DNA from: Leptolyngbya sp. | GTDB lineage: Bacteria; Cyanobacteriota; Cyanobacteriia; Leptolyngbyales; Leptolyngbyaceae | DNA: 64,000 bases | Direction of reading: 5' to 3' | Assembly: GCA_003249025.1 (NCBI GenBank) | Contig: QBMH01000006.1 | Span: 1-64,000 of the forward strand | Shown: one piece after another, positions 56,792 to 64,000 of the stretch | Numbering within the stretch: the first letter of the stretch is position 1 | Layout: the number at the start of each line of letters is the position of its first letter | The notes under the pieces: model-generated | What the model saw: only the letters and a program-made list of their open reading frames with translations | Told to the model about the DNA's origin: nothing | Databases searched by the model: none | Program-made: the position numbers and the translations under genes

Positions 56792-58681
56792 CTACAAGGT
56801 GCAGGTTTGGCTGAGCCAGTCGGCATCGGATGGACTGAGGGTGGGGGTGAGTTTGGCGAGAATGGCGTGATAGTAGCGGTCTAGCCAGGTGCGTTGGCGG
56901 GAGTCGAGGCGCGTGAAGTCGATTAGGCGGTTGTCGAAGGGAATGTAGGTGAGGGACTCGAAGCCATACCAGGGAGTTTTGGCTGTGTTGGAGTCGTCCT
57001 TTGTTTCTTGGGGCATTTCCACGATCGCATACAGATTTTCAATCCGAATGCCGCCCCAACCCGGTTGATAGAAACCCGGTTCAATGCTGGTGATCATGCC
57101 CGGTTCCAGGGTTTGGCTGACGCGCTTGCTGATGCCGTTGGGTCCCTCGTGGACGTTGAGAAATGCGCCAACACCATGCCCAGTGCCATGTCCATAATCC
57201 AATCCAGCGTGCCACAAAGTCGATCGCGTGATGCCGTCGAGTTGCGCTCCGGTGGTGCCCTTAGGAAACTGCTGCATGGCGCAGTTGATATGGGCTTTCA
57301 GCACTTCGGTATAGCGTTCAATTTGGTCTGGAGTGGGCGTACCGACGACAAAGGTGCGGGTGTCATCCGTGGTGCCAGCAGCATATTGAGCGCCGGAGTC
57401 GAGCAGCAACAACTCCCCTGACTGCAAAACCTTTTCGGGATTGGGAGTGCCGTAGTGAACGATGGAACTATTGCTGCCGCTGCCGGCGATCGTGTTAAAG
57501 CTCAACCCTTGAAAGCCCGCTTCTTCCTGATAAAAGCCCTCAATCGTAGCGGCAACATCGGCTTCCGTTAGGCGGTTTTCCGCTGCAAGCTGATCAAACA
57601 GCCATTTCATCGTCCGAGTTTTGGCACGGCTGGCTTTCAGGTTTGCGTGCTGCATTTGCGCGATTTCGATCGCGTTTTTGCGTGCCTTCATGTCCTCAAC
57701 GGGGTTTGCCGTTTCCACAATTTTGCAGCGGGTTTGTCCCGGTGCTGGCTTCAAAATCTGGTAGGTGCCCATGGTCGTATGCTTGGGATCAATCAGCACA
57801 CGGCTATTGGGTGTGAGCAGCGATCGCAGAGTGGTCACATAGTCGTCGTAGGGCAGCAGGGTTAGATGTTGGGCGAGTTGCTGCTGCAAAGCGGGGTTAA
57901 TCCGATGCTCGTTGGTAAACAAAAACGCCTGCTCAGCCGTCACGATCGCATAGGCAATGAAAACCGGATTGTAGGACACATCCCAACCGCGTAGATTAAA
58001 TAGCCACGCAATTTGATCCAATTTGGTAATCGGTAAAATCTGGGCGTTTGCCTTTTCCAATTTTTCGCGGGTGCGCGCCAGCTTTTGGGCGATCGCTTCC
58101 CCCGTTTGCTCATCTGACAAGGCAAATAGCGGCGAATCGGCGTAAGCAGGCAAAATTTCGTCTGCCCAGGACTGCGATCGCACCTGATCCACGAGATTCG
58201 TGGCGATCGGCACCAACACCACGCCCCAAGATTCCACCTTTTTGTGAAAGTCGCGAAACTGACTGACGGATAGCGTAAACGGATCATAGCCCAGTCGAAT
58301 TTCCTGACCTGCTTTAGTCGCCTCTCGCCCTAACGCTTCCACCACTTCTTCCAGGGTTTTGTGGTCATCCAATCCCACTTTTGACACCTGAATCAGGTCG
58401 GTATCCACTTCCAAATCCGCTTGCTCGTAGTAGCGAGAATCGACAAACACCCACGCCTGAGTGTGCCCCACCAAAAAGTCGCCCGATGATCCCGTAAAAC
58501 CGCTTGCCCACTTACGCCGCTGCTTAATCTCTGGCAGATACTCATTCAAATGTTCATCTGCTGAAGGAATTAGATAAGCATCCAAAGCCTGAGCCGCCAA
58601 GAGCGATCGCAGTGCAGCTAACTTTGCCGCAACATCTGTAGCTTGAGTGGTTGGAGCTTGGAGTAATTCGATAGGAGTCAT
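56792..58681 (-). CDS. Xaa-Pro aminopeptidase (aminopeptidase P, M24B family)
   Basis: A 629-residue metallopeptidase that removes N-terminal residues preceding proline. Two creatinase-like N-terminal domains (about 15-330; LIPSADEHLNEY near the start) precede the pita-bread catalytic domain (about 340-570). Its metal ligands are in LLLDSGAQY, TDDTRT, GHGTGHGVG and SIEPGFY, then IRIENL. A C-terminal extension of about 60 residues is typical of the long eukaryote-like form. I start at the ATG at 58681, since upstream residues derive from repeat DNA. It is cytoplasmic. Its 3' end borders the AT-rich cassette, 176 bases away. Confidence 0.92.
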   Translation of the reverse strand: MTPIELLQAPTTQATDVAAKLAALRSLLAAQALDAYLIPSADEHLNEYLPEIKQRRKWASGFTGSSGDFLVGHTQAWVFVDSRYYEQADLEVDTDLIQVSKVGLDDHKTLEEVVEALGREATKAGQEIRLGYDPFTLSVSQFRDFHKKVESWGVVLVPIATNLVDQVRSQSWADEILPAYADSPLFALSDEQTGEAIAQKLARTREKLEKANAQILPITKLDQIAWLFNLRGWDVSYNPVFIAYAIVTAEQAFLFTNEHRINPALQQQLAQHLTLLPYDDYVTTLRSLLTPNSRVLIDPKHTTMGTYQILKPAPGQTRCKIVETANPVEDMKARKNAIEIAQMQHANLKASRAKTRTMKWLFDQLAAENRLTEADVAATIEGFYQEEAGFQGLSFNTIAGSGSNSSIVHYGTPNPEKVLQSGELLLLDSGAQYAAGTTDDTRTFVVGTPTPDQIERYTEVLKAHINCAMQQFPKGTTGAQLDGITRSTLWHAGLDYGHGTGHGVGAFLNVHEGPNGISKRVSQTLEPGMITSIEPGFYQPGWGGIRIENLYAIVEMPQETKDDSNTAKTPWYGFESLTYIPFDNRLIDFTRLDSRQRTWLDRYYHAILAKLTPTLSPSDADWLSQTCTL

Positions 58682-58758
58682 AAAGAATGGCGAATGAAGA
58701 ATAGCAAGTGGCGAATAACAATGTGGCAAAGGGGCAGTAGATGAAGGGATTCTAGCAC

Positions 58759-58795
58759 CTGACCCCTGAGACCTGACCCCTGAGACCTGAGACCC
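58759..58795. repeat. 14-bp tandem repeat (CTGACCCCTGAGAC)
   Basis: Two perfect copies (58759-58772, 58773-58786) and a partial third fill the gap between the aminopeptidase and ycf20 genes. Related CGAATGG-type 7-mers lie at about 58685-58720. Confidence 0.8.
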
Positions 58796-58804
58796 GACAC
58801 CTCG

Positions 58805-59137
58805 TTATGAACCCAATTTAAAGGCTTCCACAAATAAACTGTAGGTCAGTCCAATCTTGGTTGCGTTGAGAACTTGCACCGGGAGCGATCGCGCGGTTGC
58901 AGAAGGTGTGCTGTAAGCAAGGCGACTAATTGCCTCCGTAACAGCGACTAAGAGCGCTGCTGCCACAATATCTAAGTCTGCTTTTTGTCCAGAGATCGTA
59001 GAAACAGCGGTTCCGAGGAAGTTTCCCAATAGTAAACTAATCAGCAGCAAGGAAAATCGCCGCCAAGGATTCAGAAAGAAGCTACCCAATCCACTCAGGA
59101 TATTGTCAACCAATGTACTAATTCGAGTATTTTGCAT
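58805..59137 (-). CDS. ycf20: DUF565/Ycf20-family protein
   Basis: A 110-residue membrane protein with two to three hydrophobic segments (about 30-50 and 60-80) and the NPWRRFSLLLISLLLGNFLG block typical of Ycf20 (DUF565). The algal and plant relatives influence non-photochemical quenching of light energy; the cyanobacterial role is not established. ATG at 59137 chosen. The gene is isolated on the minus strand, with about 245 non-coding bases before the next divergent gene, where I see nothing recognisable. Confidence 0.87.
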   Translation of the reverse strand: MQNTRISTLVDNILSGLGSFFLNPWRRFSLLLISLLLGNFLGTAVSTISGQKADLDIVAAALLVAVTEAISRLAYSTPSATARSLPVQVLNATKIGLTYSLFVEAFKLGS

Positions 59138-59381
59138 GGGAAGAAGCGACAATAAATAAATGTGAGTTTCCCTAAATAGGCAGAGACAAACGGTAGCAAC
59201 CTAAAGGGATTAGAAATCTGAAGAACTAAGGAGAACCTGAACAAGCTGCAAAACTCAGGTTTTAAGCCTGGAACCTTTCTGGCTTCTGTCTACTCTCATT
59301 CCCAAAACATCCTAAATTCCTTAGGGATGAAAAATTCTATGGGCGAGCGATCAGGAAAGTTGTTATTACTAGAGTAGTGGC

Positions 59382-59984
59382 ATGGTTAGTAGACGCGCAA
59401 TGCGAGAAATTATCAGGGATATCAAGGTTAGACGAGTCTCTACGATCGCGACCTTAGCAGGAATGGTTATGTTGACAATTGCGGGTAGCGGGTGGCTAGC
59501 TCATGGGCTGTTTGAGCCTTCCCCTTCGACACAAGTTAGTTCTTTGCCAGAAGCACCAGAGCCAACATCACTGGCTCAGATTCAGCCTGCTGCGGCGATC
59601 GCCCAAAAAAACATTACAGCCGCCAAAACAGATCTCAAAGCGATCGCGGCTGTACAAGGATTACTCCGAGTGGGGAACCCTACCGATCATCCGGTGCGCG
59701 TTGCCGTTTTGCTAAAGAAACCCGGCGTTAAAGACTCTGCCGATCAAAGTCCAACAGCATACGAAGCCCCTGCCCACTGGGATTTCGATCCAGGGGAGGG
59801 CGGCGAAAAAGGCTTGCTTCTGTCTTTACCCAACCGCCAAATCAAACTCAAAAAAGGTGATATTTTGGTTGCCTTTGCCCAAGATGGCTCTCGTCGCTAT
59901 TGGGGACCTTATGTGGTGGGTGAAACCTCAATTCCTTCCTGGACTCCCAAAGTTGCGGAATGGCGACTAACCTTACAACCCTAA
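59382..59984 (+). CDS. Membrane-anchored conserved hypothetical protein
   Basis: A 200-residue protein with one N-terminal membrane segment (about 20-45), a proline/serine/alanine-rich linker (about 46-95) and a C-terminal domain (about 96-200). That domain contains VGNPTDHPVRVAVLLKK and AHWDFDPGEGGEKGLLLSLP, a beta-rich pattern. I have an impression of similar proteins in other cyanobacteria but no named family. It overlaps the convergent molybdopterin oxidoreductase gene by four bases. The extracytoplasmic position of the beta domain is inferred from the anchor. Confidence 0.75.
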   Translation: MVSRRAMREIIRDIKVRRVSTIATLAGMVMLTIAGSGWLAHGLFEPSPSTQVSSLPEAPEPTSLAQIQPAAAIAQKNITAAKTDLKAIAAVQGLLRVGNPTDHPVRVAVLLKKPGVKDSADQSPTAYEAPAHWDFDPGEGGEKGLLLSLPNRQIKLKKGDILVAFAQDGSRRYWGPYVVGETSIPSWTPKVAEWRLTLQP

Positions 59985-60700
59985 AGTCCTGCAAACCATT
60001 CATAGCTCTGGTCTTCCCAAAAACCTCGGCGGGGTAGCAATTTGCTGACCAATGTCACCTGAACCACCCACTTGCTTAGCTTGTAGCCCAGCTTAATAGG
60101 GGAGGCAAGCCGGAGCGGTGCGCCATGGTCGATCGGCAAGGGTGCCCCATTTTTTTCATACGCCAGCATCGTTTGGGGATGCAAGCAAGAAGTCAGATCC
60201 CAACTTTCATAGTAGCGATCGGCAGAGATGAAATAGGCATATTTCACGCCAGGTTTCGGCTGTGCCAGTTGGATCAAGTCTCGCAGCGGCACCCCGCCCC
60301 ACTGGACGATCGCCGCCCAACCTTCCACGCACACATGCCGAATTACCATCGACTTCCTCGGCATCGTTTGAATCATCGCCATATCCAAGCTCAGCGGATG
60401 ATTCACCTCACCATCCACCACCAGCCGAAACTCGCTCAGGTTGATTTTTGGCGTGAAATCGTAGGTGTTGACGATCAGCGCATTTGGCTCGATCGCGCTG
60501 ACCGGAAACTCTGGCACCAGCGTTTGAGGCTTTAGCAACAGTTCCTCCACCTTCTGATTCAATGGCTCAGTTGCCTTCCCCGCCAAGCTCTCCGCCAACG
60601 TTAGCACCGAACCGCCCACCAACATCCCACCCAGCGAATAGCCCGACAACCGCAACAAATTCCGCCGATTAATCGGACTTTCCGAATTCAACTTTGTCAT
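59981..60700 (-). CDS. Sulfite-oxidase-fold molybdopterin oxidoreductase (Tat-exported)
   Basis: A 239-residue enzyme. A twin-arginine signal (NRRNLLRLSGYSLGG, about 11-25) predicts folded export with its molybdenum cofactor. The catalytic domain shows IRHVCVEGW (Mo-ligating Cys), GGVPLRDLI, YYESWDL and GAPLRLASPIKLGYKLSKW, typical of the sulfite oxidase/MsrP superfamily. The substrate could be sulfite or an oxidised sulfur or nitrogen compound and cannot be fixed here. The adjacent cytochrome b gene, 52 bases upstream on the same strand, is its likely electron partner. Confidence 0.9.
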   Translation of the reverse strand: MTKLNSESPINRRNLLRLSGYSLGGMLVGGSVLTLAESLAGKATEPLNQKVEELLLKPQTLVPEFPVSAIEPNALIVNTYDFTPKINLSEFRLVVDGEVNHPLSLDMAMIQTMPRKSMVIRHVCVEGWAAIVQWGGVPLRDLIQLAQPKPGVKYAYFISADRYYESWDLTSCLHPQTMLAYEKNGAPLPIDHGAPLRLASPIKLGYKLSKWVVQVTLVSKLLPRRGFWEDQSYEWFAGL

Positions 60701-60723
60701 GCCTTTTCGTTATTTCCTACTCG

Positions 60724-60751
60724 CCATTCGCCATTCGCCATTCGTCATTCA
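60724..60751. repeat. 7-bp tandem repeat (CCATTCG)
   Basis: Three perfect CCATTCG units (60724-60744) followed by one degenerate unit (60745-60751) lie between the cytochrome b gene and the molybdopterin oxidoreductase gene. Confidence 0.9.
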
Positions 60752-60752
60752 T

Positions 60753-61391
60753 TCAAAGCATCTCATCCCACAGCATCGAATTCACCAACCGTTCCCCGCC
60801 TGCTTTGAGCGCCAGAAACGAGTGCGCGATCGCAAACCCAATCACCAGCGGCACCGAGGCAAAATGCACCACGCGTAGGGCAAACCAATCACCAAAGCAC
60901 TCCACAATCCAGGGAAACTGAGCCGGTTTATACATGCCCAGCCCCGTAAATAGCGCCAGCAGCAAGATGGGAATAATAGACGTGTACACGATCCGATGCC
61001 ATGCATAAATCTTGCGCTTGGGATTTTTGCCAATTTGCAGTGCCTTCAGATCGTTTTTGCCCACAAACCGATGTTGCCAGCGCTGAGTAACCAGCACATA
61101 TCCGCCATACCACAGCAGGTTCAATGAAAACACCCACATCGCTGCAAAGTGCCAATGTCGTCCGCCTGCCAGCCACCCGCCCAGCAGAAAAAATGGGGGA
61201 ATGTGCCAGCCGTCCCGTCCACCAAACACCGGGTTGGCGTTGTAGATCTGCAAACCGCTCATCAGCATCACCATCAAACTAATGATATTGACCCAGTGAA
61301 ACACTTTGGCGGGCAATGCTTGCAGCGATCGCGGTGGCTTTTCTTTAAAATCTTGCGGTTTCGCCACTTCAGCAGACTCAGGGGGATTCAT
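60753..61391 (-). CDS. Membrane cytochrome b, partner of the molybdopterin enzyme
   Basis: A 212-residue integral membrane protein of the cytochrome b561/thiosulfate-reductase b type with four helices (about 31-49, 80-103, 130-152, 168-190). Candidate haem-ligating His are in KVFHWVN, GRHWHF, AWHRIVY and VVHFAS/IAHSF. It would pass electrons between the quinone pool and the periplasmic molybdopterin protein. The pair forms a two-gene unit with the oxidoreductase, separated by a CCATTCG repeat. Whether it reduces or oxidises the substrate is unknown. Confidence 0.87.
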   Translation of the reverse strand: MNPPESAEVAKPQDFKEKPPRSLQALPAKVFHWVNIISLMVMLMSGLQIYNANPVFGGRDGWHIPPFFLLGGWLAGGRHWHFAAMWVFSLNLLWYGGYVLVTQRWQHRFVGKNDLKALQIGKNPKRKIYAWHRIVYTSIIPILLLALFTGLGMYKPAQFPWIVECFGDWFALRVVHFASVPLVIGFAIAHSFLALKAGGERLVNSMLWDEML

Positions 61392-61609
61392 CGCAACAGT
61401 TTGTTACAGAGCTAGTCATACTCTAGCGGATGCTGATCCCTCCTGCACAGGCGGTTTGTCAAACACTTTTCCTCACTTGGTTCCTTCGATTCGCAGCACC
61501 AAATATCCTAATATCATCCGATTTGATTCATGGAATTAACTCAAGTCATCAAATCTTAGTGTTTGAGAAAACATTACATAACTTAATATTGCCTCAACTT
61601 TTCCCAACT

Positions 61610-61973
61610 TATTCCACACCCTTTCCACAGCAAATCTGCTTTTTTCCCACAGCATCTCCACAGGTTTTCCACAGATTCCGGTTTGTTTTCCACAGGTTTC
61701 ACGAGAGAATCGGACTTTCCCCCGTTCGCTTCGTCATCCTCTTTTCTTTTTCAACAGTCTTCTTAAAACGGAGTTTTTGTTAACTTAAGTAACAATGAAA
61801 CGGCTGAAATGCCCATTCTTTCGTAAATCTTTTTTTGTTCTAAAGCAGCTTGCAACATTTCTCAACATTGACAACCCAAACAATTCCATTGAGAATGGGG
61901 CGACTGACACATGCACAAGCCTGATCTCCAAAAGCAAAATCCACAGTGTTGCAACTAAACATTTTGTGGATTG
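61610..61973. other. Cluster of DnaA-box-like sequences; candidate oriC
   Basis: This is part of a non-coding stretch of 673 bases (61392-62064). Two perfect TTTTCCACA boxes lie at 61665-61673 and 61686-61694. Near matches are at 61610-61618 (TATTCCACA), 61621-61629 (CTTTCCACA), 61643-61651 (TTTCCCACA), 61654-61662 (ATCTCCACA), 61937-61945 (AAATCCACA) and, on the other strand, 61965-61973 (CAATCCACA). All forward boxes point the same way. TTTTCCACA is the DnaA-box form I recall for cyanobacteria. T-rich and AT-rich runs lie between the two clusters. Genes flanking the region mostly point away from it. Confidence 0.6.
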
Positions 61974-62064
61974 TTCAGATCTGCTAGGGAGTTTGGCTGG
62001 CTTTGCTGTTGATGTAGTTCGTTGTCACTGTTTACCCTCTTTACCTGTGTGAGAGTAGAAATCT

Positions 62065-62295
62065 ATGGATACCACCGTTAGTCTGCTTGTTGAAGTACCC
62101 GAAATTTTGCACGAATCCCTTCAAGGTTATTTAGAAATGCGACCCGACTGGGATCAAGATCGAGTCATTACGGCGGCACTGTCGCTCTTTTTATTACAAA
62201 ACCAGACCGAATCCTCTCCCGAAAAATTGAACCATCGCCAAGCGTCTCGTATTTATCTAGATGCTTTATTCAAGCGCCCAATTGGACAAAACTAG
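62065..62295 (+). CDS. DUF2811-family small protein
   Basis: A 76-residue soluble protein opening MDTTVSLLVEVPEILHESLQ and containing YLEMRPDWDQDRVITAALSLFLLQN, which matches the DUF2811 family of cyanobacteria. The N-terminal strand plus two helices resembles a ribbon-helix-helix layout (strand about 3-10, helices about 13-24 and 31-47). DNA binding is therefore possible but unproved. It starts about 90 bases to the right of the DnaA-box cluster and lies 88 bases before the nuclease gene on the same strand. Confidence 0.85.
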   Translation: MDTTVSLLVEVPEILHESLQGYLEMRPDWDQDRVITAALSLFLLQNQTESSPEKLNHRQASRIYLDALFKRPIGQN

Positions 62296-62383
62296 ACTTC
62301 TATTCTGCTTGAGTCAATCTTGCCTAGTAGCACTTAGACCGAGAAACAGAACACCGCTCTGGCTTATTTGAATCCGATGCCCC

Positions 62384-63181
62384 ATGACTTATCAGATCTC
62401 AGCAACCAAGCTCCAGACTTATCATCGGTGTCCTTATGCTTATTTCCTTCGCTATGAGCATCGGCTAACGACCCCTGAGTTTTTTGGGTCAGCCGCTTTA
62501 GGAAACGCTCTGCACCAAGCTTTGGCACAATGCCATCGCGATTGGCACTATCGTTTTCCACTGCCTACAATGCAATGGGTGCAGCAGTGTTGGCAAGAAC
62601 ACTCTGCTGGGCTGAGCGACAGTCAGGTGGTTGAAGGAACAAAAATTTTAGAGCAATACTATCAAAACTTTATTGCTAGCGAAGTTTCCATCCATCAACC
62701 CCTAGCAGTGGAGGGCAAAATTCAGGGGTATTTGCAAGTAGAAAATCTGGAATTTGTCATATCAGGTCGCTATGACCGAATTGACTTTTTACAGGATGGA
62801 GGGCTGGAGTTGATTGACTACAAGTCGAGCCGCGAGGTAAGACTGCCCGACGCGTCGGAAATTGATATCCAAATCGGGCTTTACTACCTCGCTTTGGAGC
62901 AAACCTATCGCCAAAGTTTGCAATATCTAAGTCTGTTGTTTTTACGCACTGGTGAAAAGATTCGATTCAAAGCAACGGGGGAACACCAACGACAGGTGCA
63001 AAAGATGATTGGGGATTTGGCGGTGCGGCTGCGCCAGGATCGCGGTTGGGAACCGACACCCGGTAAACAGTGCGATCGCTGTACCTTCGCCAGATATTGC
63101 CCTTCCGTAACAGCAAATCCTGCGCCTGTACCAGAAACCCGCTCTAAGCCCCAACTGCAACTCGCTTTGAACTTCGCCTAG
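62384..63181 (+). CDS. PD-(D/E)XK nuclease with iron-sulfur cluster (RecB/Cas4/AddB-like)
   Basis: A 265-residue nuclease. An N-terminal SATKLQTYHRCPYAYFLRY includes Cys16; His44 lies in LGNALHQAL; the catalytic core is GRYDRIDF (Asp at about 131/134) and ELIDYKS (Asp145, Lys147). Three more cysteines form CDRCTFARYC (230, 233, 239), which with Cys16 makes the four-cysteine [4Fe-4S] staple of AddB/Cas4 nucleases. Such proteins process DNA ends in recombination or CRISPR adaptation. No CRISPR array or cas gene is visible here, so a housekeeping role is more likely. Confidence 0.9.
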   Translation: MTYQISATKLQTYHRCPYAYFLRYEHRLTTPEFFGSAALGNALHQALAQCHRDWHYRFPLPTMQWVQQCWQEHSAGLSDSQVVEGTKILEQYYQNFIASEVSIHQPLAVEGKIQGYLQVENLEFVISGRYDRIDFLQDGGLELIDYKSSREVRLPDASEIDIQIGLYYLALEQTYRQSLQYLSLLFLRTGEKIRFKATGEHQRQVQKMIGDLAVRLRQDRGWEPTPGKQCDRCTFARYCPSVTANPAPVPETRSKPQLQLALNFA

Positions 63182-63338
63182 CAGCTAGGCAGATTATAGT
63201 TTTCGCTGATGAGTGGGTGGTAGTCGTTAGACGATAGATTAGAAGTCATATTCTAAAGTGTCGTTTTTCCTATCACCTGCTTTTTTCTTTTTAAAGTCTG
63301 GTCGTTCAGGTATTTGCCATGGCAAATACCCTTTGAAC

Positions 63339-63539
63339 TTAGGCATCATATTGAGCTAGTTCACAACGTCCACTCCCCCGATGTTTAGGAGATCCATTTT
63401 GCAAAACGGCTTCTATGGTTGGGTGAGAGCTATCAGCTTTAGAATGTTGGCTAATAGATTGGATATTATCGGTATAGGAAGTGGCTGCAACTAGGGTTAG
63501 CAGTGATCCGCACAGTAAAGTGTTCGTTAGCAGGTACAT
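63339..63539 (-). CDS. patX: PatX-like RGSGR-containing exported peptide
   Basis: A 66-residue peptide precursor. An N-terminal hydrophobic signal-like segment (about 2-20, MYLLTNTLLCGSLLTLVAA) is followed by a polar region and, near the C-terminus, KHRGSGRCELAQYDA with the pentapeptide RGSGR at residues 54-58. RGSGR is the morphogen of PatS and related peptides that bind HetR to control heterocyst pattern. PatX is the family form with a signal sequence and an HRG(S/T)GR near the end, found in filamentous cyanobacteria including non-heterocystous ones. I start at the ATG at 63539; a longer frame begins at 63584. The motif and layout support the call, but one pentapeptide could match by chance. 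Confidence 0.7.
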   Translation of the reverse strand: MYLLTNTLLCGSLLTLVAATSYTDNIQSISQHSKADSSHPTIEAVLQNGSPKHRGSGRCELAQYDA

Positions 63540-63629
63540 AAGCAAGCAATCCGTTTCAGAGGTTCTGATACCTGATACGGACATGCGGCTTACTGATCAG
63601 GAAAGTTCTTCTGAACTTACGCCATAACG

Positions 63630-64000
63630 CTACTTACTTTTCGGATCTAACCCATCTCTCAGCCCATCGCCCAAGAGGTTGAATGCCAGCACCATTAGAG
63701 TAATAAATAGACCCGGAAAAATGGTTGTCCACGGAGCGGTAAGAGAGTAGCCTCCTTTAAATGCGTCGGCTAACATGCTGCCTAGTTCGGGGGTTGGAGG
63801 TTGGGCACCCAGTCCTAAAAAACCAAGTCCGGCGGCTTCTAGGGTGGCGGTGCCGATCGAGAGACTGGCTTGCACAATTAGGGGGGCGAGGCTGGCTGGC
63901 AAAATATGTTGGAAAATAATTTGCCGAGGGTCGGCTCCAAGGGCATGGGCAGCCTGGACAAATTCTTGCTCTCGGAGCGATAGCACCATTGATCGCGTCA
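63630..64000 (-). CDS. ABC peptide/nickel-type transporter permease (DppC/OppC family), partial
   Basis: Only the C-terminal part is inside the window; the reading frame stays open to base 64000, so the start lies beyond the right edge. The visible sequence carries the EAA-loop (EQEFVQAAHALGADPRQIIFQHILPASLAPLIV, given in parts: EFVQAAHALGADPRQIIF and HILPASLAPLIV), then GLGFLGLGAQPPTPELGSML and a last membrane segment before GDGLRDGLDPKSK. This matches the DppC/OppC permease C-terminus of dipeptide/oligopeptide importers. The remaining operon genes should lie to the right. Confidence 0.93.
   Translation of the reverse strand, partial: TRSMVLSLREQEFVQAAHALGADPRQIIFQHILPASLAPLIVQASLSIGTATLEAAGLGFLGLGAQPPTPELGSMLADAFKGGYSLTAPWTTIFPGLFITLMVLAFNLLGDGLRDGLDPKSK

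Noticed and set aside
61430-61783. Open frame of 117 residues in the DnaA-box region
   Set aside because: Low-complexity, F/S/P-rich translation of the TTTTCCACA boxes; no family resemblance or ribosome site.
62384-63181. CRISPR-Cas locus around the Cas4-like nuclease
   Set aside because: No direct-repeat array and no other cas gene in view.

Overview
The window is cyanobacterial chromosome, most likely from a filamentous, Leptolyngbya-like organism. This rests on the split RNA polymerase genes rpoC1/rpoC2, the nitrogen regulator NtcA, plastid-type ycf20 and ycf33 homologues, the cyanobacterial small RNA Yfr1 between guaB3 and trxA, many HIP1 octamers (GCGATCGC), short tandem repeats built on 7-base units, and a PatX-like RGSGR peptide gene, a family linked to filamentous forms. 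The genus is inference.

Layout. 0-3.3 kb: small hypothetical genes, a voltage-gated-type K+ channel with a zinc ribbon, a DMT exporter and an IS1 remnant. 3.4-10.9 kb: a leftward operon encoding a two-partner-secretion exoprotein, its TpsB pore and a TPR-CHAT protease-like protein. 11-13 kb: a LOG-family protein, a candidate structured RNA with a strong terminator, and rnpB (RNase P RNA) on the opposite strand, whose 5' flank and internal helix share a repeat. 13-17.3 kb, leftward: ntcA with two perfect GTAN8TAC boxes, a DUF3084 protein, corA and a companion. 17.6-29.5 kb, mostly rightward: fabI, pcrA, ycf33, rbfA, a GH3 glucosaminidase, aroC, and a binding lipoprotein translationally coupled to a histidine kinase; clpS and a CPBP protease lie on the other strand. 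29.5-33.4 kb, leftward: ftsH, guaB3, yfr1, trxA. 33.7-40.6 kb: dnaK, a YvcK homologue, a PEP-CTERM protein, tsaE, a decayed pyrC pseudogene, lepB and a ferredoxin-like protein. 40.6-51.7 kb, leftward: rpsT-tatD-rpoB-rpoC1-rpoC2, closed by a clear terminator. 52-54.3 kb: hisD and an SH3b protein.

The most unusual locus is at 54.36-56.62 kb. It is an AT-rich two-gene cassette in which an HsdR-N-like PD-(D/E)xK nuclease domain is fused in frame to a ParA ATPase and followed by a ParB-like protein with a C-terminal Rho-N/SAP-like domain. It could be a relic plasmid partition module or a defence-type system. After it come an aminopeptidase P, ycf20, and a molybdopterin oxidoreductase with a cytochrome b partner.

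At 61.6-62.0 kb a non-coding region holds a cluster of DnaA-box-like 9-mers, two of them perfect TTTTCCACA, and is a candidate replication origin. To its right are a DUF2811 gene, an iron-sulfur Cas4/AddB-like nuclease, the PatX-like gene and an ABC permease cut by the window edge. No tRNA, rRNA or CRISPR array was seen. All calls come from reading the sequence and remembered family motifs; no database search was run.
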